From positions 1 to 19,430 of the forward strand of contig CAZXWD010000059.1 of NCBI GenBank assembly GCA_964644135.1: a stretch of 19,430 bases of DNA. The letters run 5' to 3'. Below, piece after piece: positions 1-8,546 of this stretch. Each line of letters opens with the position of its first letter. The stretch's first letter is position 1. The DNA is from CAZMOK01 sp964644135 (GTDB lineage: Bacteria; Bacteroidota; Bacteroidia; Bacteroidales; JAGOPY01). The notes below the pieces were generated by a model. That model did no database searches. It was not told the DNA's origin and saw only the letters and a program-made list of their open reading frames with translations. A program made the translations under genes and the position numbers.

Positions 1-142
1 CAATGAACAATGAACAATGAACAATGAACAATGAACAATGAACAATGAACAATGAGCAATGAGTAATGAAATAATAATTCGAAAAACGACAATCGACAAT
101 TATAATCACCATTCACGACTCACGATTCACGACTCACGGTTT
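1..142. repeat. Heptanucleotide (period-7) tandem repeat array
   Basis: Positions 1-70 are ten consecutive 7-mers: seven exact CAATGAA units, then CAATGAG twice and TAATGAA. After a short irregular stretch the period resumes at 87 with CGACAAT twice (87-100), TATAATC, ACCATTC, then ACGACTC, ACGATTC and ACGACTC (115-135). The unit changes along the array but the 7-base step is kept. The array probably continues left of the window. It runs into the TTG start of the deacetylase at 142, so no recognisable promoter lies between them. This is a short tandem repeat, not a CRISPR array, because there are no spacers. Confidence 0.93.
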
Positions 143-753
143 TGACACGTTTTCTCCAGCATATTTCACCCCGGGGGTTTCACTGGCGGGTAAGGACCGG
201 TGAAAAAGTCATTTATCTGACTTTCGACGATGGCCCCACTCAGGAGCTAACAACTGAAATTCTTAAAATTCTGGGCCGCTACAATGCACAGGCCACTTTT
301 TTTTGTGTCGGCCAGAATGTGGAAGAGCTGCCCGAAGTCTATTCCCGGATCATATCGAGGAAGCATATTACAGGGAATCATACTTACCACCACCTTAATG
401 GCTGGAAAACAGGCAAGTCGGCTTATCTCTCGGATGTAAGCAAGTGCGATGCCCTCATGGGATCCCCTTTTTTCAGGCCACCCTATGGGAAGATCAAGTT
501 ATCGCAGGCAAATGTCCTGAGAAAGCATTACAAGATCATAATGTGGGATGTGCTTTCGAGGGATTTCGACAGGAAAATGAGCAAGGAGGATTGCCTCCAC
601 AGGACCATTCATCTTACAAGGCCGGGTTCCATAGTGGTATTCCATGACAATATCAAAGCCGCTGACAATATGCTTTATTGCCTCCCTCACTACCTCGAGT
701 ATTTCAGCAAGGAAGGGTACCGGTTTGAAGGGTTGAGGGAAGAGGTGTTTTAG
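142..753 (+). CDS. Polysaccharide deacetylase family protein (NodB domain, CE4-like)
   Basis: This 203-residue protein is a nearly bare NodB-homology domain and probably removes N-acetyl (or other acyl) groups from a polysaccharide or peptidoglycan-like substrate with a divalent metal. All five CE4 motifs are visible: TFDDGP (27-32, catalytic base D29 and metal ligand D30), GNHTYHH (78-84, metal ligands H80 and H84), RPPYG (112-116), W135-D136 with D141 (motif 4 region), and VVFHD (165-169, catalytic H168). There is no signal peptide or membrane segment, so it is cytosolic or exported unconventionally. The start is TTG at 142: no in-frame ATG occurs before residue 106, which would delete the active site. 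It converges on the DmsBC-type gene with only four bases between the stops. The true substrate cannot be told from sequence. Confidence 0.9.
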   Translation: MTRFLQHISPRGFHWRVRTGEKVIYLTFDDGPTQELTTEILKILGRYNAQATFFCVGQNVEELPEVYSRIISRKHITGNHTYHHLNGWKTGKSAYLSDVSKCDALMGSPFFRPPYGKIKLSQANVLRKHYKIIMWDVLSRDFDRKMSKEDCLHRTIHLTRPGSIVVFHDNIKAADNMLYCLPHYLEYFSKEGYRFEGLREEVF

Positions 754-757
754 TTTA

Positions 758-2023
758 TTATTCCAGCTGCCCGTAAAACCTTGCCCTGTCTATAGCTTCA
801 CCTGCCAGCAGCAGTATCAGCACAAGAACACTCGATGAAAGATCCATGAACGGGAAAAGAAGGAGGGGCAGGACAAGCCCGGCGGTGAGCCTCGTCACTG
901 CCAGCGGATCTGTCAGTGTCTTTGATTGGATCTGCTGATAAATAAAAAGGGCTAGCTTCACCAGTAACATGATCACGACCAGGATCTCAGAACCGGCAAA
1001 CCACCCGGCAAAAAGCAATCCCGTGAGCAATGTATCGGCGCTGTGTAATTTCAGCTTGTGTCCTTTTCTCACAACATCATACACTCTGTCAATACTGAAA
1101 AGTGCAGCCAGCCCGAACAGTAAAGAAAGGAAACCCACAAATTCCGGGCGGGGCGAAAAAACAAACCAGGCGCCGGTAAGGAAAAAAAGTGCGAAAAAGA
1201 CAATCTCCCTGCTCAGCCATGAATCCTTGAAGTGCACCACCGACCGCCACGCCCTGCCTTTCTTCCCGAGGTGAAGTAATGAAACAACCCCGGCTCCGAT
1301 ACCTGCAAAGAGGAAAAGTAAAGGTGAAAGGACCATTTCTCCAATCACACCTCCTGCCAGATAGCCCATCATCAATGAAGCTATAAAAGTGAAAACGGCC
1401 AGCGGCCAATCCTCATCCAGGCTGATCCGCTTTTCTTCCTTTTTGATATCTTTCTCAACTGTTTCTATATTCTCAGGGAAATAATGCACTTCGGGGCCTG
1501 ACGGAAGGCGGTGGGGAATGATGTTGACCGCCGGCTCTATGCCATAATGGTTAAAACCCTGCGTGGGAGCAATTTCCTCCCCGATGGGGCCGTAGTCAAG
1601 CGCGCCTGTCGGGCAAAGCAGGGCACAGGCAGGTTTTTCACCATTGGTGATCCGGTCGAGGCAGAAAGTGCATTTCTCCACGACACCTTTTTCGATACTG
1701 TATTTAGGTGCATCGTACGGGCAGGCCCAGGTGCAGTAACGGCAGCCTATGCATTTCTCTTCATTGTGGACAACAGCGCCGGTGGCTTTGTCCCTGGAAA
1801 AGGCTTCGGCCGGACAGGCCGGCTTGCAGGGGGCCAGTCCGCAATGGTTGCAGGCGATGGAATAGTGAAAAACCGGTAAACCGGGGACCTTTCGTTCGTT
1901 GTATGTATTTATTTCCCGCCAGTCTTCACTTAAAATACCTGCATTTTCTATGGCACAGGCCAGCACGCAGGCGCTGCAGCCCGTGCACTTATTAAGGTCG
2001 ATGATGAATCCTTTCCTACTCAT
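758..2023 (-). CDS. Fused DMSO reductase-type iron-sulfur subunit and membrane anchor (DmsB-DmsC fusion)
   Basis: A 421-residue protein combines two subunits usually encoded separately. Residues 1-175 are a DmsB/NrfC-like ferredoxin module with sixteen cysteines in four clusters: C13/C16/C19/C23, C58/C61/C66/C70, C91/C94/C97/C101 and C118/C121/C133/C137, enough for four [4Fe-4S] centres that carry electrons. Residues about 205-421 are very hydrophobic, with roughly eight membrane segments, and end in AGEAIDRARFYGQ, the DmsC-like end of the anchor that exchanges electrons with menaquinone. A charged linker (about 185-205, rich in E and K) joins the halves. The start ATG overlaps the stop of the upstream catalytic gene by four bases, so the two are translationally coupled. 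Both the family assignment and the fusion are clear; the terminal electron acceptor is not known. Confidence 0.92.
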   Translation of the reverse strand: MSRKGFIIDLNKCTGCSACVLACAIENAGILSEDWREINTYNERKVPGLPVFHYSIACNHCGLAPCKPACPAEAFSRDKATGAVVHNEEKCIGCRYCTWACPYDAPKYSIEKGVVEKCTFCLDRITNGEKPACALLCPTGALDYGPIGEEIAPTQGFNHYGIEPAVNIIPHRLPSGPEVHYFPENIETVEKDIKKEEKRISLDEDWPLAVFTFIASLMMGYLAGGVIGEMVLSPLLFLFAGIGAGVVSLLHLGKKGRAWRSVVHFKDSWLSREIVFFALFFLTGAWFVFSPRPEFVGFLSLLFGLAALFSIDRVYDVVRKGHKLKLHSADTLLTGLLFAGWFAGSEILVVIMLLVKLALFIYQQIQSKTLTDPLAVTRLTAGLVLPLLLFPFMDLSSSVLVLILLLAGEAIDRARFYGQLE

Positions 2024-4053
2024 AGTTTTTCCACCTGCACCATGTTATCGTGAAAGGCTGTTCCATGGCCCATATCGGTTTCCCTTCCCTTCGAGAGGAA
2101 ATTGGGTGTTCCGCCTTCTTCCATCCATAGTCCGTTGAATACAGCGACGCATCCTTGCAAAATACCCGGATCGATATGGGCTTTTATCCATATTTCCCCC
2201 CTGTTGTTAAATATTCTTATGGTGTCTCCCTCTTCAATGCCCCTTTCTGTGGCATCTTTCGGTGAAAGCTGTGCCATGGGTTCGCCTGCCACCGACCTGA
2301 TCATTTGAAGGTTCCCGAACTGTGAGTGTATACGGTCCTTGGTGTTGGGGGTAAGAAGAAAAAGAGGGAATTCTTTGTCTTTGTCTTCTGCAAGTTCACT
2401 GAAGCCGGGAAGTTCATCGGCACCCCAGAGTTTCCTGGTATTTTCACTGTAAAGCTCTATCTTCCCTGACGGGGTTTTGAATTCCAGTTCCCTGAAAGCT
2501 ATCTCTTCATGGCCGGGTGGCAGCAACGGGCCCTGCAACACCTTTTTCCATGATAGTCCGGGTTGCTGCCGCACCTTATCGTTCAGGAAAAGCTCGATCC
2601 CATCGTCGCCGGGTTCCGGCAGGTATTTATCGATCAGATCAGTTTCAATGCCAATCCGCTGGGCCAGCCGGTAATAGATCTCGGTTTCGGGCATTATTTC
2701 CCCTGCCGGTTCAAGCACCTTAGGCTTGTACTGTATATAGGGGTTCCAGTAAGAGCCTATAATGTCCGACTGTTCAAACATGTTCCTGGCAGGAAGTATG
2801 ATATCGGCCTCCCTGGCCGTATCGGTCATGAACTGGTCGACCACCACCCGGAAGTCAAGTTTCCTGAAAGCTTTGATTATTTTGTTGGTATCGGGGTTTT
2901 GAGTGACAGGATTGCCTCTCTCCACCCAGATCATTTTCAGTTCCGGATCGCTGGTATTGAGCATGTCGTCCCCGAGGCGTGCCATGGAAATGCTCCTTCT
3001 GAAAATGCCATCGGGCTTTTCTGGGGGATAGTAAGAGAGCGGTTCTTTGATCTTATCAAAAACATAGCTCTGAAGGTTGGCATAGCCGAAGGTAGCTCCG
3101 GGCTTGCCGATATTGCCTGTGAGCACGCTCAGCGCCAGCAGGGCCCTTATGGTTTGCCCCCCATTTGTAAAACGCTGCATCCCGTAGCCGGGGATCAGGC
3201 TCATCGGTTTAACAGTCCCGATAAGGTTTGCCAGCTTTTCAATGTACTTTTCAGGTACCTTGCACACGGCTGAAGCCTTCCCGGGGTGCCACTCCCCTGC
3301 CCTTTCGGCAAATGCCTCAAAGCCCAGCACATTATCCTTAATAAATTCCTTGTCTATAAGACCGTCCCTGATAAGTATATGCGCCACCCCCAGTGCCAGG
3401 GCTGCATCGGTGCCCGGTTCAGGCTGTATCAGCAGGTCGGCGATCTCGGCTGTCTGGGTGCGGCGGGGATCGATGACCACTAAACGGGCTCCTTTCTTAA
3501 CGGCATTTTCAATGAAAACCACCTGGTGGATGTTGGTCTCGGCAGCATTCTTTCCCCACAGGATGATCAGTTTGGCGTTTTCAAGGTCCCAGGGGGCATT
3601 GTGATTGTTCTCGCCCAGGGTGAGGCGCACCGCTTCGAGCCCTGCCGGCCAGCAAAGGTTTCCGTACATGGTGGTAGCCCCTCCGAAGATCCTCCAGAAA
3701 TTTGTGCTGAATTCGTTCACCAGTCCCGACATGCCACTGGCAGCATAGAAGAGGATGCTCAGTGGGCTGTATCTTTCCCTGAAGCGGACCATCCTTTCGG
3801 CGATCTCACCCAGCGCCTCTTCCCATGAGATCTCCTCAAACTCATCATTGTTGGTCTTTCGCAACGGGGCTGTGATCCTCTCTTTAGAGTGCGCCCGTTC
3901 GAAGTAGCTGAGACCTTTAAGACAGATTCCTTCAGGGGTTGCCCTGTTATCCGGAAGTGGTTCAAATCCTGTGATGCGGCCGCTTTCCACTGTGACCTTA
4001 AAGGAACAGGTGCTGTAGCAGTTACGGGGGCAGGCAGTGATGTATTGCGGCAT
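2020..4053 (-). CDS. Molybdopterin oxidoreductase catalytic subunit (DMSO reductase superfamily, Cys-type)
   Basis: A 677-residue bis-MGD oxidoreductase. The N-terminus carries C8, C12, C16 and C44 for a [4Fe-4S] cluster. The central Rossmann-like part includes VVIDPRRTQTAEIAD, typical of the MGD-binding region, and the last ~120 residues form the MopB C-terminal cap. At the place where DmsA has its molybdenum-ligating serine (YGxYS), this protein has YGNLC with C134, so the metal ligand is probably cysteine, as in thiosulfate/polysulfide reductases. The protein starts seven residues before the first cluster cysteine and an in-frame TGA lies two codons upstream of the ATG. A Tat leader is therefore excluded and the subunit should stay in the cytoplasm. 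It is first in an operon with the fused DmsBC partner. Possible substrates are sulfur compounds, S- or N-oxides or another oxyanion; sequence alone does not decide. Confidence 0.92.
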   Translation of the reverse strand: MPQYITACPRNCYSTCSFKVTVESGRITGFEPLPDNRATPEGICLKGLSYFERAHSKERITAPLRKTNNDEFEEISWEEALGEIAERMVRFRERYSPLSILFYAASGMSGLVNEFSTNFWRIFGGATTMYGNLCWPAGLEAVRLTLGENNHNAPWDLENAKLIILWGKNAAETNIHQVVFIENAVKKGARLVVIDPRRTQTAEIADLLIQPEPGTDAALALGVAHILIRDGLIDKEFIKDNVLGFEAFAERAGEWHPGKASAVCKVPEKYIEKLANLIGTVKPMSLIPGYGMQRFTNGGQTIRALLALSVLTGNIGKPGATFGYANLQSYVFDKIKEPLSYYPPEKPDGIFRRSISMARLGDDMLNTSDPELKMIWVERGNPVTQNPDTNKIIKAFRKLDFRVVVDQFMTDTAREADIILPARNMFEQSDIIGSYWNPYIQYKPKVLEPAGEIMPETEIYYRLAQRIGIETDLIDKYLPEPGDDGIELFLNDKVRQQPGLSWKKVLQGPLLPPGHEEIAFRELEFKTPSGKIELYSENTRKLWGADELPGFSELAEDKDKEFPLFLLTPNTKDRIHSQFGNLQMIRSVAGEPMAQLSPKDATERGIEEGDTIRIFNNRGEIWIKAHIDPGILQGCVAVFNGLWMEEGGTPNFLSKGRETDMGHGTAFHDNMVQVEKL

Positions 4054-4110
4054 CAGTCAGGATTATTTGATGTACTAAAAATACACATTTAAGTCAATTA
4101 TTAAGTCATC

Positions 4111-4210
4111 NNNNNNNNNNNNNNNNNNNNNNNNNNNNNNNNNNNNNNNNNNNNNNNNNNNNNNNNNNNNNNNNNNNNNNNNNNNNNNNNNNNNNNNNNN
4201 NNNNNNNNNN
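4111..4210. other. Scaffold gap (100 N)
   Basis: Exactly 100 undetermined bases. The gap removes the 3' end of the acetyltransferase gene and possibly the promoter of the molybdoenzyme operon. The true length is unknown. Confidence 0.99.
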
Positions 4211-4878
4211 TCCCTGAAAACATATTCCATGCCACCGGGCTTTTCAACCACTTCACTCACTGTATTTGCCTCAAGGAAATTTTCCACGTGCCCGGCAATG
4301 CCGGTTTCATAATCCCTCGGTTCCAGAAGCAACCTGACCGGGGCCCTTTCGATCAACAGATAGAATGCCTGCCTTACCTTATCCGCTTTCTTAAGGTAGC
4401 TCTCACGTTCGAGATAGTATAGCTGGTTCTCCACATTCTCCTGTCCTTCGCATAGCTTAAACCCCATAAAAGTATTATACCTGATGGCCCGCTTATTCGA
4501 TCTGAGTATTCGTGCATAAACTTTCATTTCGAAGATCTCTACAAATGTCTCGGAAAGTATCATGGCCACCATAATAGGTACGGGTGTGTTATAGACCCCT
4601 TCATCCCAGTAAAAAACACCTGACTCACAGGATTTCTCCTTCCAGTTGATATCCCTGGCATTGATCAGGCCTATTTTTTTGTACTCATGTTCAATTATAA
4701 AGTAAAGATTCGTATCGTTGTTTATCGAATGGTACCATTCAACCTGCTGCTCACTGGAGATGTAGCCCCGGTATTCCATATACCGGTTAATGGCAGGGGA
4801 ATTCCTCCACTGGCGGACAAGCTCAATGTCCTCCCTGCGCAGCCTGATCAACCGAATCTTTCCTTTGGAAATGATCAT
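4211..4878 (-). CDS. GNAT-family N-acetyltransferase, probable amino-sugar acetyltransferase (3' end in gap)
   Basis: About 222 residues are readable before the gap. Residues 1-150 resemble RimJ/RimL and PseH-like GNAT enzymes that acetylate amino groups of proteins or nucleotide-linked amino sugars. Landmarks are IRLIRLRREDIE near the start, WRN at 24-26, ISSEQQ at 40-45 and RSNKRAIRYNTFMGF at 126-140, the acetyl-CoA-side helix with the conserved N-x-x-A-x-x-x-Y-x-x-x-G-F pattern. Residues about 160-222 go beyond the normal GNAT fold and were not recognised. The start ATG overlaps the stop of the GT2 gene by four bases (ATGA), so the two are co-translated, which favours a glycan substrate. 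The frame stays open after the placeholder to a stop at 4075-4077, but because the gap length is unknown that tail may not belong to the protein. Confidence 0.8.
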
Positions 4879-5792
4879 AAAACCCTGGTGATGGAATAAG
4901 GAGGTTTTTTGTTCTGTACCATGTAGATCCTGCTCAGGTATTCACCGATAATACCAAGTGAAAACAGAATAAGGCTTGTGGTGAACAATATGGCAACGAT
5001 CAGAGACGACCAACCGAGCGGTACATCGAACACCAGCTTATTGATAATGAAGATCACAGCCATCACGAAGAACACAAGGGATGAAAGCAGCCCTCCGTAA
5101 ATCATGATCTTAAGGGGGATAGTAGTGTAATAGATAAGCAGATTCGAGAACATCCCCCATAGCTTCAGGAAAGTGTACCCCGTCTGGCTTTCCTTTCGCT
5201 TTTCGTGCCTCACAGGGATGAAATTGATATTGTCGGTATACCAGAGAAGCAATTCATCAATAAAAACAAAGTTCTGGTGATGTACCAGCAGCTTTTCTAT
5301 CACTTCCCTGTCGATCAACCGGAATGAAGAACCCTCGCCCGGCCTTCCGTACCAGCTTGCACTTCTTTTGAGCAGCTTGCTGCCAAGGTTCCTTGTACGG
5401 GAATGCTTTTTCTTATGATAAATACCATAAACAAGGTCGAAACCACCCTCCTCCTGCGAAGAAACCAGTTTAACCATTTCCTCAGGCGGTGTCTGCAGGT
5501 CATCATCCAGTGTAAGGATGAATTTGCCCCTGGCAAAATTAAAACCGCAGAAGGTGGCGTTGTGCTGGCCGAAATTCTTGCTCAGCCTTACTGCAGTTAC
5601 CCGGTCGGGATCAGAATCCTTGATCTCCTTAAGTTTTTCCCAGCTATCATCTGTGCTTCCGTCGTTCACAAAAATGATCTCATATCCTTTACCGGTACCT
5701 TCGAGCGTCTTTTTTATGCGGTCGAAAAGCTCGTTGAGGGTGGGGCTGCTGTTATAAACGGGGACCACAACAGAGTACTGTATCTCATTCAT
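4875..5792 (-). CDS. Family 2 glycosyltransferase, ArnC/DPM1-like with two C-terminal membrane helices
   Basis: A 305-residue GT-A enzyme that probably transfers a sugar from a nucleotide donor to a polyprenyl phosphate on the cytoplasmic face of the inner membrane. Visible motifs are VVVPVYN (8-14), FVNDGSTDDS (41-50), the metal-binding LDDDLQ (95-100) and the GSSFR acceptor-side loop (154-158), followed by a RKESQTGY segment (199-206) at the usual position of the conserved R-x-x-G-x-S. Two hydrophobic helices at about 231-252 and 261-283 match the membrane anchor of bactoprenol glucosyl/deoxyaminoarabinose transferases. It leads the operon with the GNAT gene. A CAAAnnTA box just upstream (its reverse complement is TAnnTTTG) is the likely promoter. 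The donor sugar cannot be named. Confidence 0.92.
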   Translation of the reverse strand: MNEIQYSVVVPVYNSSPTLNELFDRIKKTLEGTGKGYEIIFVNDGSTDDSWEKLKEIKDSDPDRVTAVRLSKNFGQHNATFCGFNFARGKFILTLDDDLQTPPEEMVKLVSSQEEGGFDLVYGIYHKKKHSRTRNLGSKLLKRSASWYGRPGEGSSFRLIDREVIEKLLVHHQNFVFIDELLLWYTDNINFIPVRHEKRKESQTGYTFLKLWGMFSNLLIYYTTIPLKIMIYGGLLSSLVFFVMAVIFIINKLVFDVPLGWSSLIVAILFTTSLILFSLGIIGEYLSRIYMVQNKKPPYSITRVL

Positions 5793-5808
5793 ATTGATAG
5801 TTTTTTAA

Positions 5809-5816
5809 CAAAAATA
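5809..5816 (-). promoter_or_regulatory. Bacteroidota-type -7 promoter box for the GT2-GNAT operon
   Basis: On the minus strand this reads TATTTTTG, an exact match to the Bacteroides -7 consensus TAnnTTTG, 17-24 bases upstream of the GT2 start codon. No clear TTTG -33 box was found at the expected spacing. Short A/T-rich matches can occur by chance. Confidence 0.45.
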
Positions 5817-5900
5817 GTAAAGGAAACGACTTCATTGAAAAAGCCACCATTGCAAGGTACAAAGAGTGCCCCTTAAAATCACTCCTTCGGGGAAAAAGGT

Positions 5901-5908
5901 TATCTTTG
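5901..5908 (+). promoter_or_regulatory. Bacteroidota-type -7 promoter box for the first radical SAM operon
   Basis: TATCTTTG matches TAnnTTTG exactly and sits 26 bases before the GTG start at 5934, implying a leader of about 20 bases. It is divergent from the GT2 promoter in the same 141-base spacer. The -33 element is not obvious. Confidence 0.55.
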
Positions 5909-5933
5909 TTCTTTAGAATCATTACAGATTACA

Positions 5934-7325
5934 GTGAACAGATCCGGCAGGAAATTATTGCTCATAAATCCTTTCACCAAAGGTAAAAAAGATGCATTCC
6001 TGGATGTGCATGCTCTTTCGCCACCCCTGGCGCTCGGGATCATTGCGGCGTTGACCCCTGACGACTGGGAAGTGGAGATCCTGGATGAAAATTTCGAGAA
6101 TTTCGAAGCCCGGGATGCCGACCTCGTTGGTCTGACTGCAATGACTGCCAATGTTAACAGGGCTTATGAAATAGCGGCAATCTACAAGAAAAAAAACATT
6201 AAAACGGTTATCGGAGGGATCCATGCTTCCATGCTGCCCAAAGAGGCGGGAAGGTACGTTGATTGTGTGGTAACCGGTGAAGCAGAGAGCGTGTGGAAGG
6301 GCCTAATAAATGATTTTGAGAAGGGCGAACTGAAGCCCCTCTACGAAGGAAAGCTACTTCCGATGGAACAATCGCCTTTTGCCCGCCGCGACCTGTTCCA
6401 CCCCGGTTATTCATATGCCAATATCCAGACAACCCGGGGATGCCCTATGAAGTGCGAGTTCTGCTCGGTCCATACTTTCAACGGTCAGCACTACCGTGAA
6501 AGGCCCGTGGAGCATGTGCTCGATGAACTGGAAACCATCCCGCACGATAAGGTATACTTTGTGGACGACAACATCATAGGCTACAGTAAAAAGTCGAAGG
6601 AAAGGGCAAAGAAGCTTTTCAAGGGAATGATCGAAAGGGGGATAAAAAAAGACTGGTACTGCCAGGCTTCCCTCAATGTGGCCGATGATGAAGAGGTGCT
6701 GGGCTATATGGCCGGAAGCGGCTGCAAGATGATACTCATAGGCATTGAATCAGAGAATGTCCATGCACTTGAAGAGGCCAACAAGAAGCTGAACCTGAAG
6801 ATGGGCATTGAGAGTTATAATAAGGTTTTCGACAGGATCCACAGTTACGGTATCAGTGTGCTCGGGGCATTGATCTACGGTCTCGACTCCGACTCGGAAG
6901 ATGACCTTTTCGCAAGGACACGCTTTGCCATCGAGAGCCGGATGGATGCCATGCAGGCCACCATCGTCACCCCACTTCCCGGCACGGGCCTTTACAAGAG
7001 GCTGGAAAGGGAAGGAAGGCTGGTGTACACCAATTATCCCGATGACTGGGACCACTACCATTTTATGGAAGTTGTGCACCATCCCGGCAAAATGAGACAG
7101 GTAGAACTCATGGAGGCTATGTGGAAGAACTGGGATACCCTTTACGATCACAAGGTCATACAGAAAAAAATGCTGGAAACCCTGAAGGCAACGAAAAACC
7201 CCCTGGCCGCAGCCTGGTCGTACCTCTCGAATGTGGAAAGGCACAATGTTGTCTTTATGGGAAAACGGGAGCCAATCGATCCTGCCAGGTACCTGAAGGG
7301 CATGGAAAAAATAAACGCACTTTGA
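5934..7325 (+). CDS. B12-binding domain radical SAM enzyme, paralogue 1
   Basis: A 463-residue enzyme. Residues 1-140 form a cobalamin-binding Rossmann-type domain (KLLLINPF at 7-14, PPLALGIIAALTP at 30-42, GGIHASMLP at 94-102, TGEAE at 114-118) without the DxHxxG histidine motif, as in BchE/HpnP/HpnR-type proteins. The radical SAM core has the C170-x3-C174-x2-C177 cluster motif within TTRGCPMKCEFCS, then VDDN (210-213), GIE and the PLPGT segment near the barrel end. Such enzymes methylate or otherwise remodel unactivated carbons using SAM and, in many cases, methylcobalamin. The start is GTG at 5934, well placed after a -7 box. The stop overlaps the proposed sulfotransferase start by four bases. 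It is one of three closely similar copies in this locus. Substrate unknown; the lipid-type neighbours suggest an acyl chain or lipid. Confidence 0.9.
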   Translation: MNRSGRKLLLINPFTKGKKDAFLDVHALSPPLALGIIAALTPDDWEVEILDENFENFEARDADLVGLTAMTANVNRAYEIAAIYKKKNIKTVIGGIHASMLPKEAGRYVDCVVTGEAESVWKGLINDFEKGELKPLYEGKLLPMEQSPFARRDLFHPGYSYANIQTTRGCPMKCEFCSVHTFNGQHYRERPVEHVLDELETIPHDKVYFVDDNIIGYSKKSKERAKKLFKGMIERGIKKDWYCQASLNVADDEEVLGYMAGSGCKMILIGIESENVHALEEANKKLNLKMGIESYNKVFDRIHSYGISVLGALIYGLDSDSEDDLFARTRFAIESRMDAMQATIVTPLPGTGLYKRLEREGRLVYTNYPDDWDHYHFMEVVHHPGKMRQVELMEAMWKNWDTLYDHKVIQKKMLETLKATKNPLAAAWSYLSNVERHNVVFMGKREPIDPARYLKGMEKINAL

Positions 7326-8443
7326 AAGCCGCCGGGGAAGAAGAAATAAAGGTAGCTGGAATTGAGCCAGGAAAGGTCAGGGACATACCGATGTTTTTCA
7401 TCGTGGGCCGCCCGCGTTCCGGCACTACCCTGCTCCGTACCCTTTTCGACGCCCATCCGGAGGTAAATATCCCCCTTGAATGTAAGTTCGTGCTCGACCT
7501 CTGTCCCCGCTATGGAAAGACCAGGAACTGGACAGAGAAAGATCTGGAAAACTTTCAGAAGGACCTCAGTGAACAGCTTCTCTTCAAGACCTGGAAAATC
7601 GATAAAGAGGAACTGAGGGCCAACCTATTGGAATGCCGGGGAAAGAACAGCTACGGCACTGTTTGTAAAACAGTGTATGCCACCTACCGTTCCTTTTTCG
7701 AAAAAGCAGGGCTGAAGTGGTTCGGCGACAAGAACCCCGGATACACTATCTATACCAAAAAATTGCTGGAAATTTTCCCGGATGCCAGGTTTATCCACAT
7801 TGTAAGGGATTACCGCGACAACCTGGTATCGATCAAGGATGTGGATTTTGAATTGCCTGTTCCATCCCTTGTAACCATGAAATGGAAGCTGTTTTACAGG
7901 AAGTTCTTAAAAGACAGCAGGGAGAAACCGGAGTCGTATTATTTGATCAGGTATGAGGACCTTGTAAGCGAACCTGTTGAGGAATTCAGGAGGCTTTGTG
8001 ATTTTCTCGGGCTGCCTTTCGATAGATCGGTGTTTGACTTTACAGATAAGAAAGACGAAATATTCCAGGCCTACCCGAAGGAATTTGTCACCACCTACCA
8101 TGCAAACCTGCTGAACAAAGTAAACAGATCGCGGGTGGGGGTATGGAAGAAAAAACTGACAGAGAAAGAGATCAGCATCTGCGACCATACCGTGGGTACC
8201 CTCGCAGAAGAAGCGGGTTATGAAAGAAAATATGAAAAGGCTTCACCTGCCACAAGGATCAGGGCCCTGCCGGGCATATTCCTGGCACGTTTCCTGGCCT
8301 TTCTCACGGTCCTTGTCGACCGGCTCCCCTACAAGCTCCGCATCAACATCCTCAACAAGTGGCCGCTCAGGATCGCAATGTTCTACCTGAGGATCTTCAG
8401 GCCGGGAAAGGTGAAGGAGGTGCATGGGGAGATCTTTAAATAG
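7322..8443 (+). CDS. PAPS-dependent sulfotransferase family protein
   Basis: A protein of about 373 residues that should transfer sulfate from PAPS to a hydroxyl or amine. The 5'-phosphosulfate loop is FFIVGRPRSGTTLL (RPRSGTT at 30-36), and the 3'-phosphate motif is VRDYRDNLVS with R162 and S170 in the usual R-x7-S spacing. Both are intact, so it is probably active. I chose the TTG at 7322 because it overlaps the upstream TGA by four bases (TTGA) and leaves the conserved residues before FFIVG in place. ATG at 7391 is the alternative but would begin directly on the first beta strand. The open frame upstream of 7322 is only a shadow of the radical SAM gene. Coupling to that enzyme implies a shared pathway. 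The acceptor is unknown: a hydroxyacyl chain, lipid or glycan are all possible. Confidence 0.87.
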   Translation: MKAAGEEEIKVAGIEPGKVRDIPMFFIVGRPRSGTTLLRTLFDAHPEVNIPLECKFVLDLCPRYGKTRNWTEKDLENFQKDLSEQLLFKTWKIDKEELRANLLECRGKNSYGTVCKTVYATYRSFFEKAGLKWFGDKNPGYTIYTKKLLEIFPDARFIHIVRDYRDNLVSIKDVDFELPVPSLVTMKWKLFYRKFLKDSREKPESYYLIRYEDLVSEPVEEFRRLCDFLGLPFDRSVFDFTDKKDEIFQAYPKEFVTTYHANLLNKVNRSRVGVWKKKLTEKEISICDHTVGTLAEEAGYERKYEKASPATRIRALPGIFLARFLAFLTVLVDRLPYKLRINILNKWPLRIAMFYLRIFRPGKVKEVHGEIFK

Positions 8444-8446
8444 AGT

Positions 8447-8546
8447 NNNNNNNNNNNNNNNNNNNNNNNNNNNNNNNNNNNNNNNNNNNNNNNNNNNNNN
8501 NNNNNNNNNNNNNNNNNNNNNNNNNNNNNNNNNNNNNNNNNNNNNN
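8447..8546. other. Scaffold gap (100 N)
   Basis: Exactly 100 undetermined bases between the convergent sulfotransferase and SDR genes. It hides the SDR stop codon and any shared terminator. Confidence 0.99.

Noticed and set aside
1..142. CRISPR array
   Set aside because: The units are seven bases with no spacers; this is a simple tandem repeat.
2563..3273. 236-codon open frame on the plus strand
   Set aside because: It lies antisense inside the molybdopterin subunit gene, whose motifs are intact. The frame has no recognisable domain and is a codon-bias shadow.
4075..4110. Last 11 residues of the GNAT after the gap
   Set aside because: The frame across 100 N cannot be trusted and the sequence is A/T-rich intergenic-like. 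It was left out of the coordinates but mentioned in the entry.
5867..5900. Hairpin terminator in the GT2/radical SAM spacer (CCCC ... CCTTCGGGG)
   Set aside because: The possible stem is only three to four pairs with no T-tract, and the two genes are divergent, so no terminator is expected.
7121..7321. Longer N-terminus for the sulfotransferase starting at ATG 7121
   Set aside because: This part is the out-of-phase reading of the radical SAM C-terminus, with no sulfotransferase features. TTG 7322 or ATG 7391 are better starts.
8383..8446. C-terminal tail of the SDR beyond the gap
   Set aside because: It is antisense to the conserved 3' end of the sulfotransferase gene; the SDR fold is already complete before the gap.
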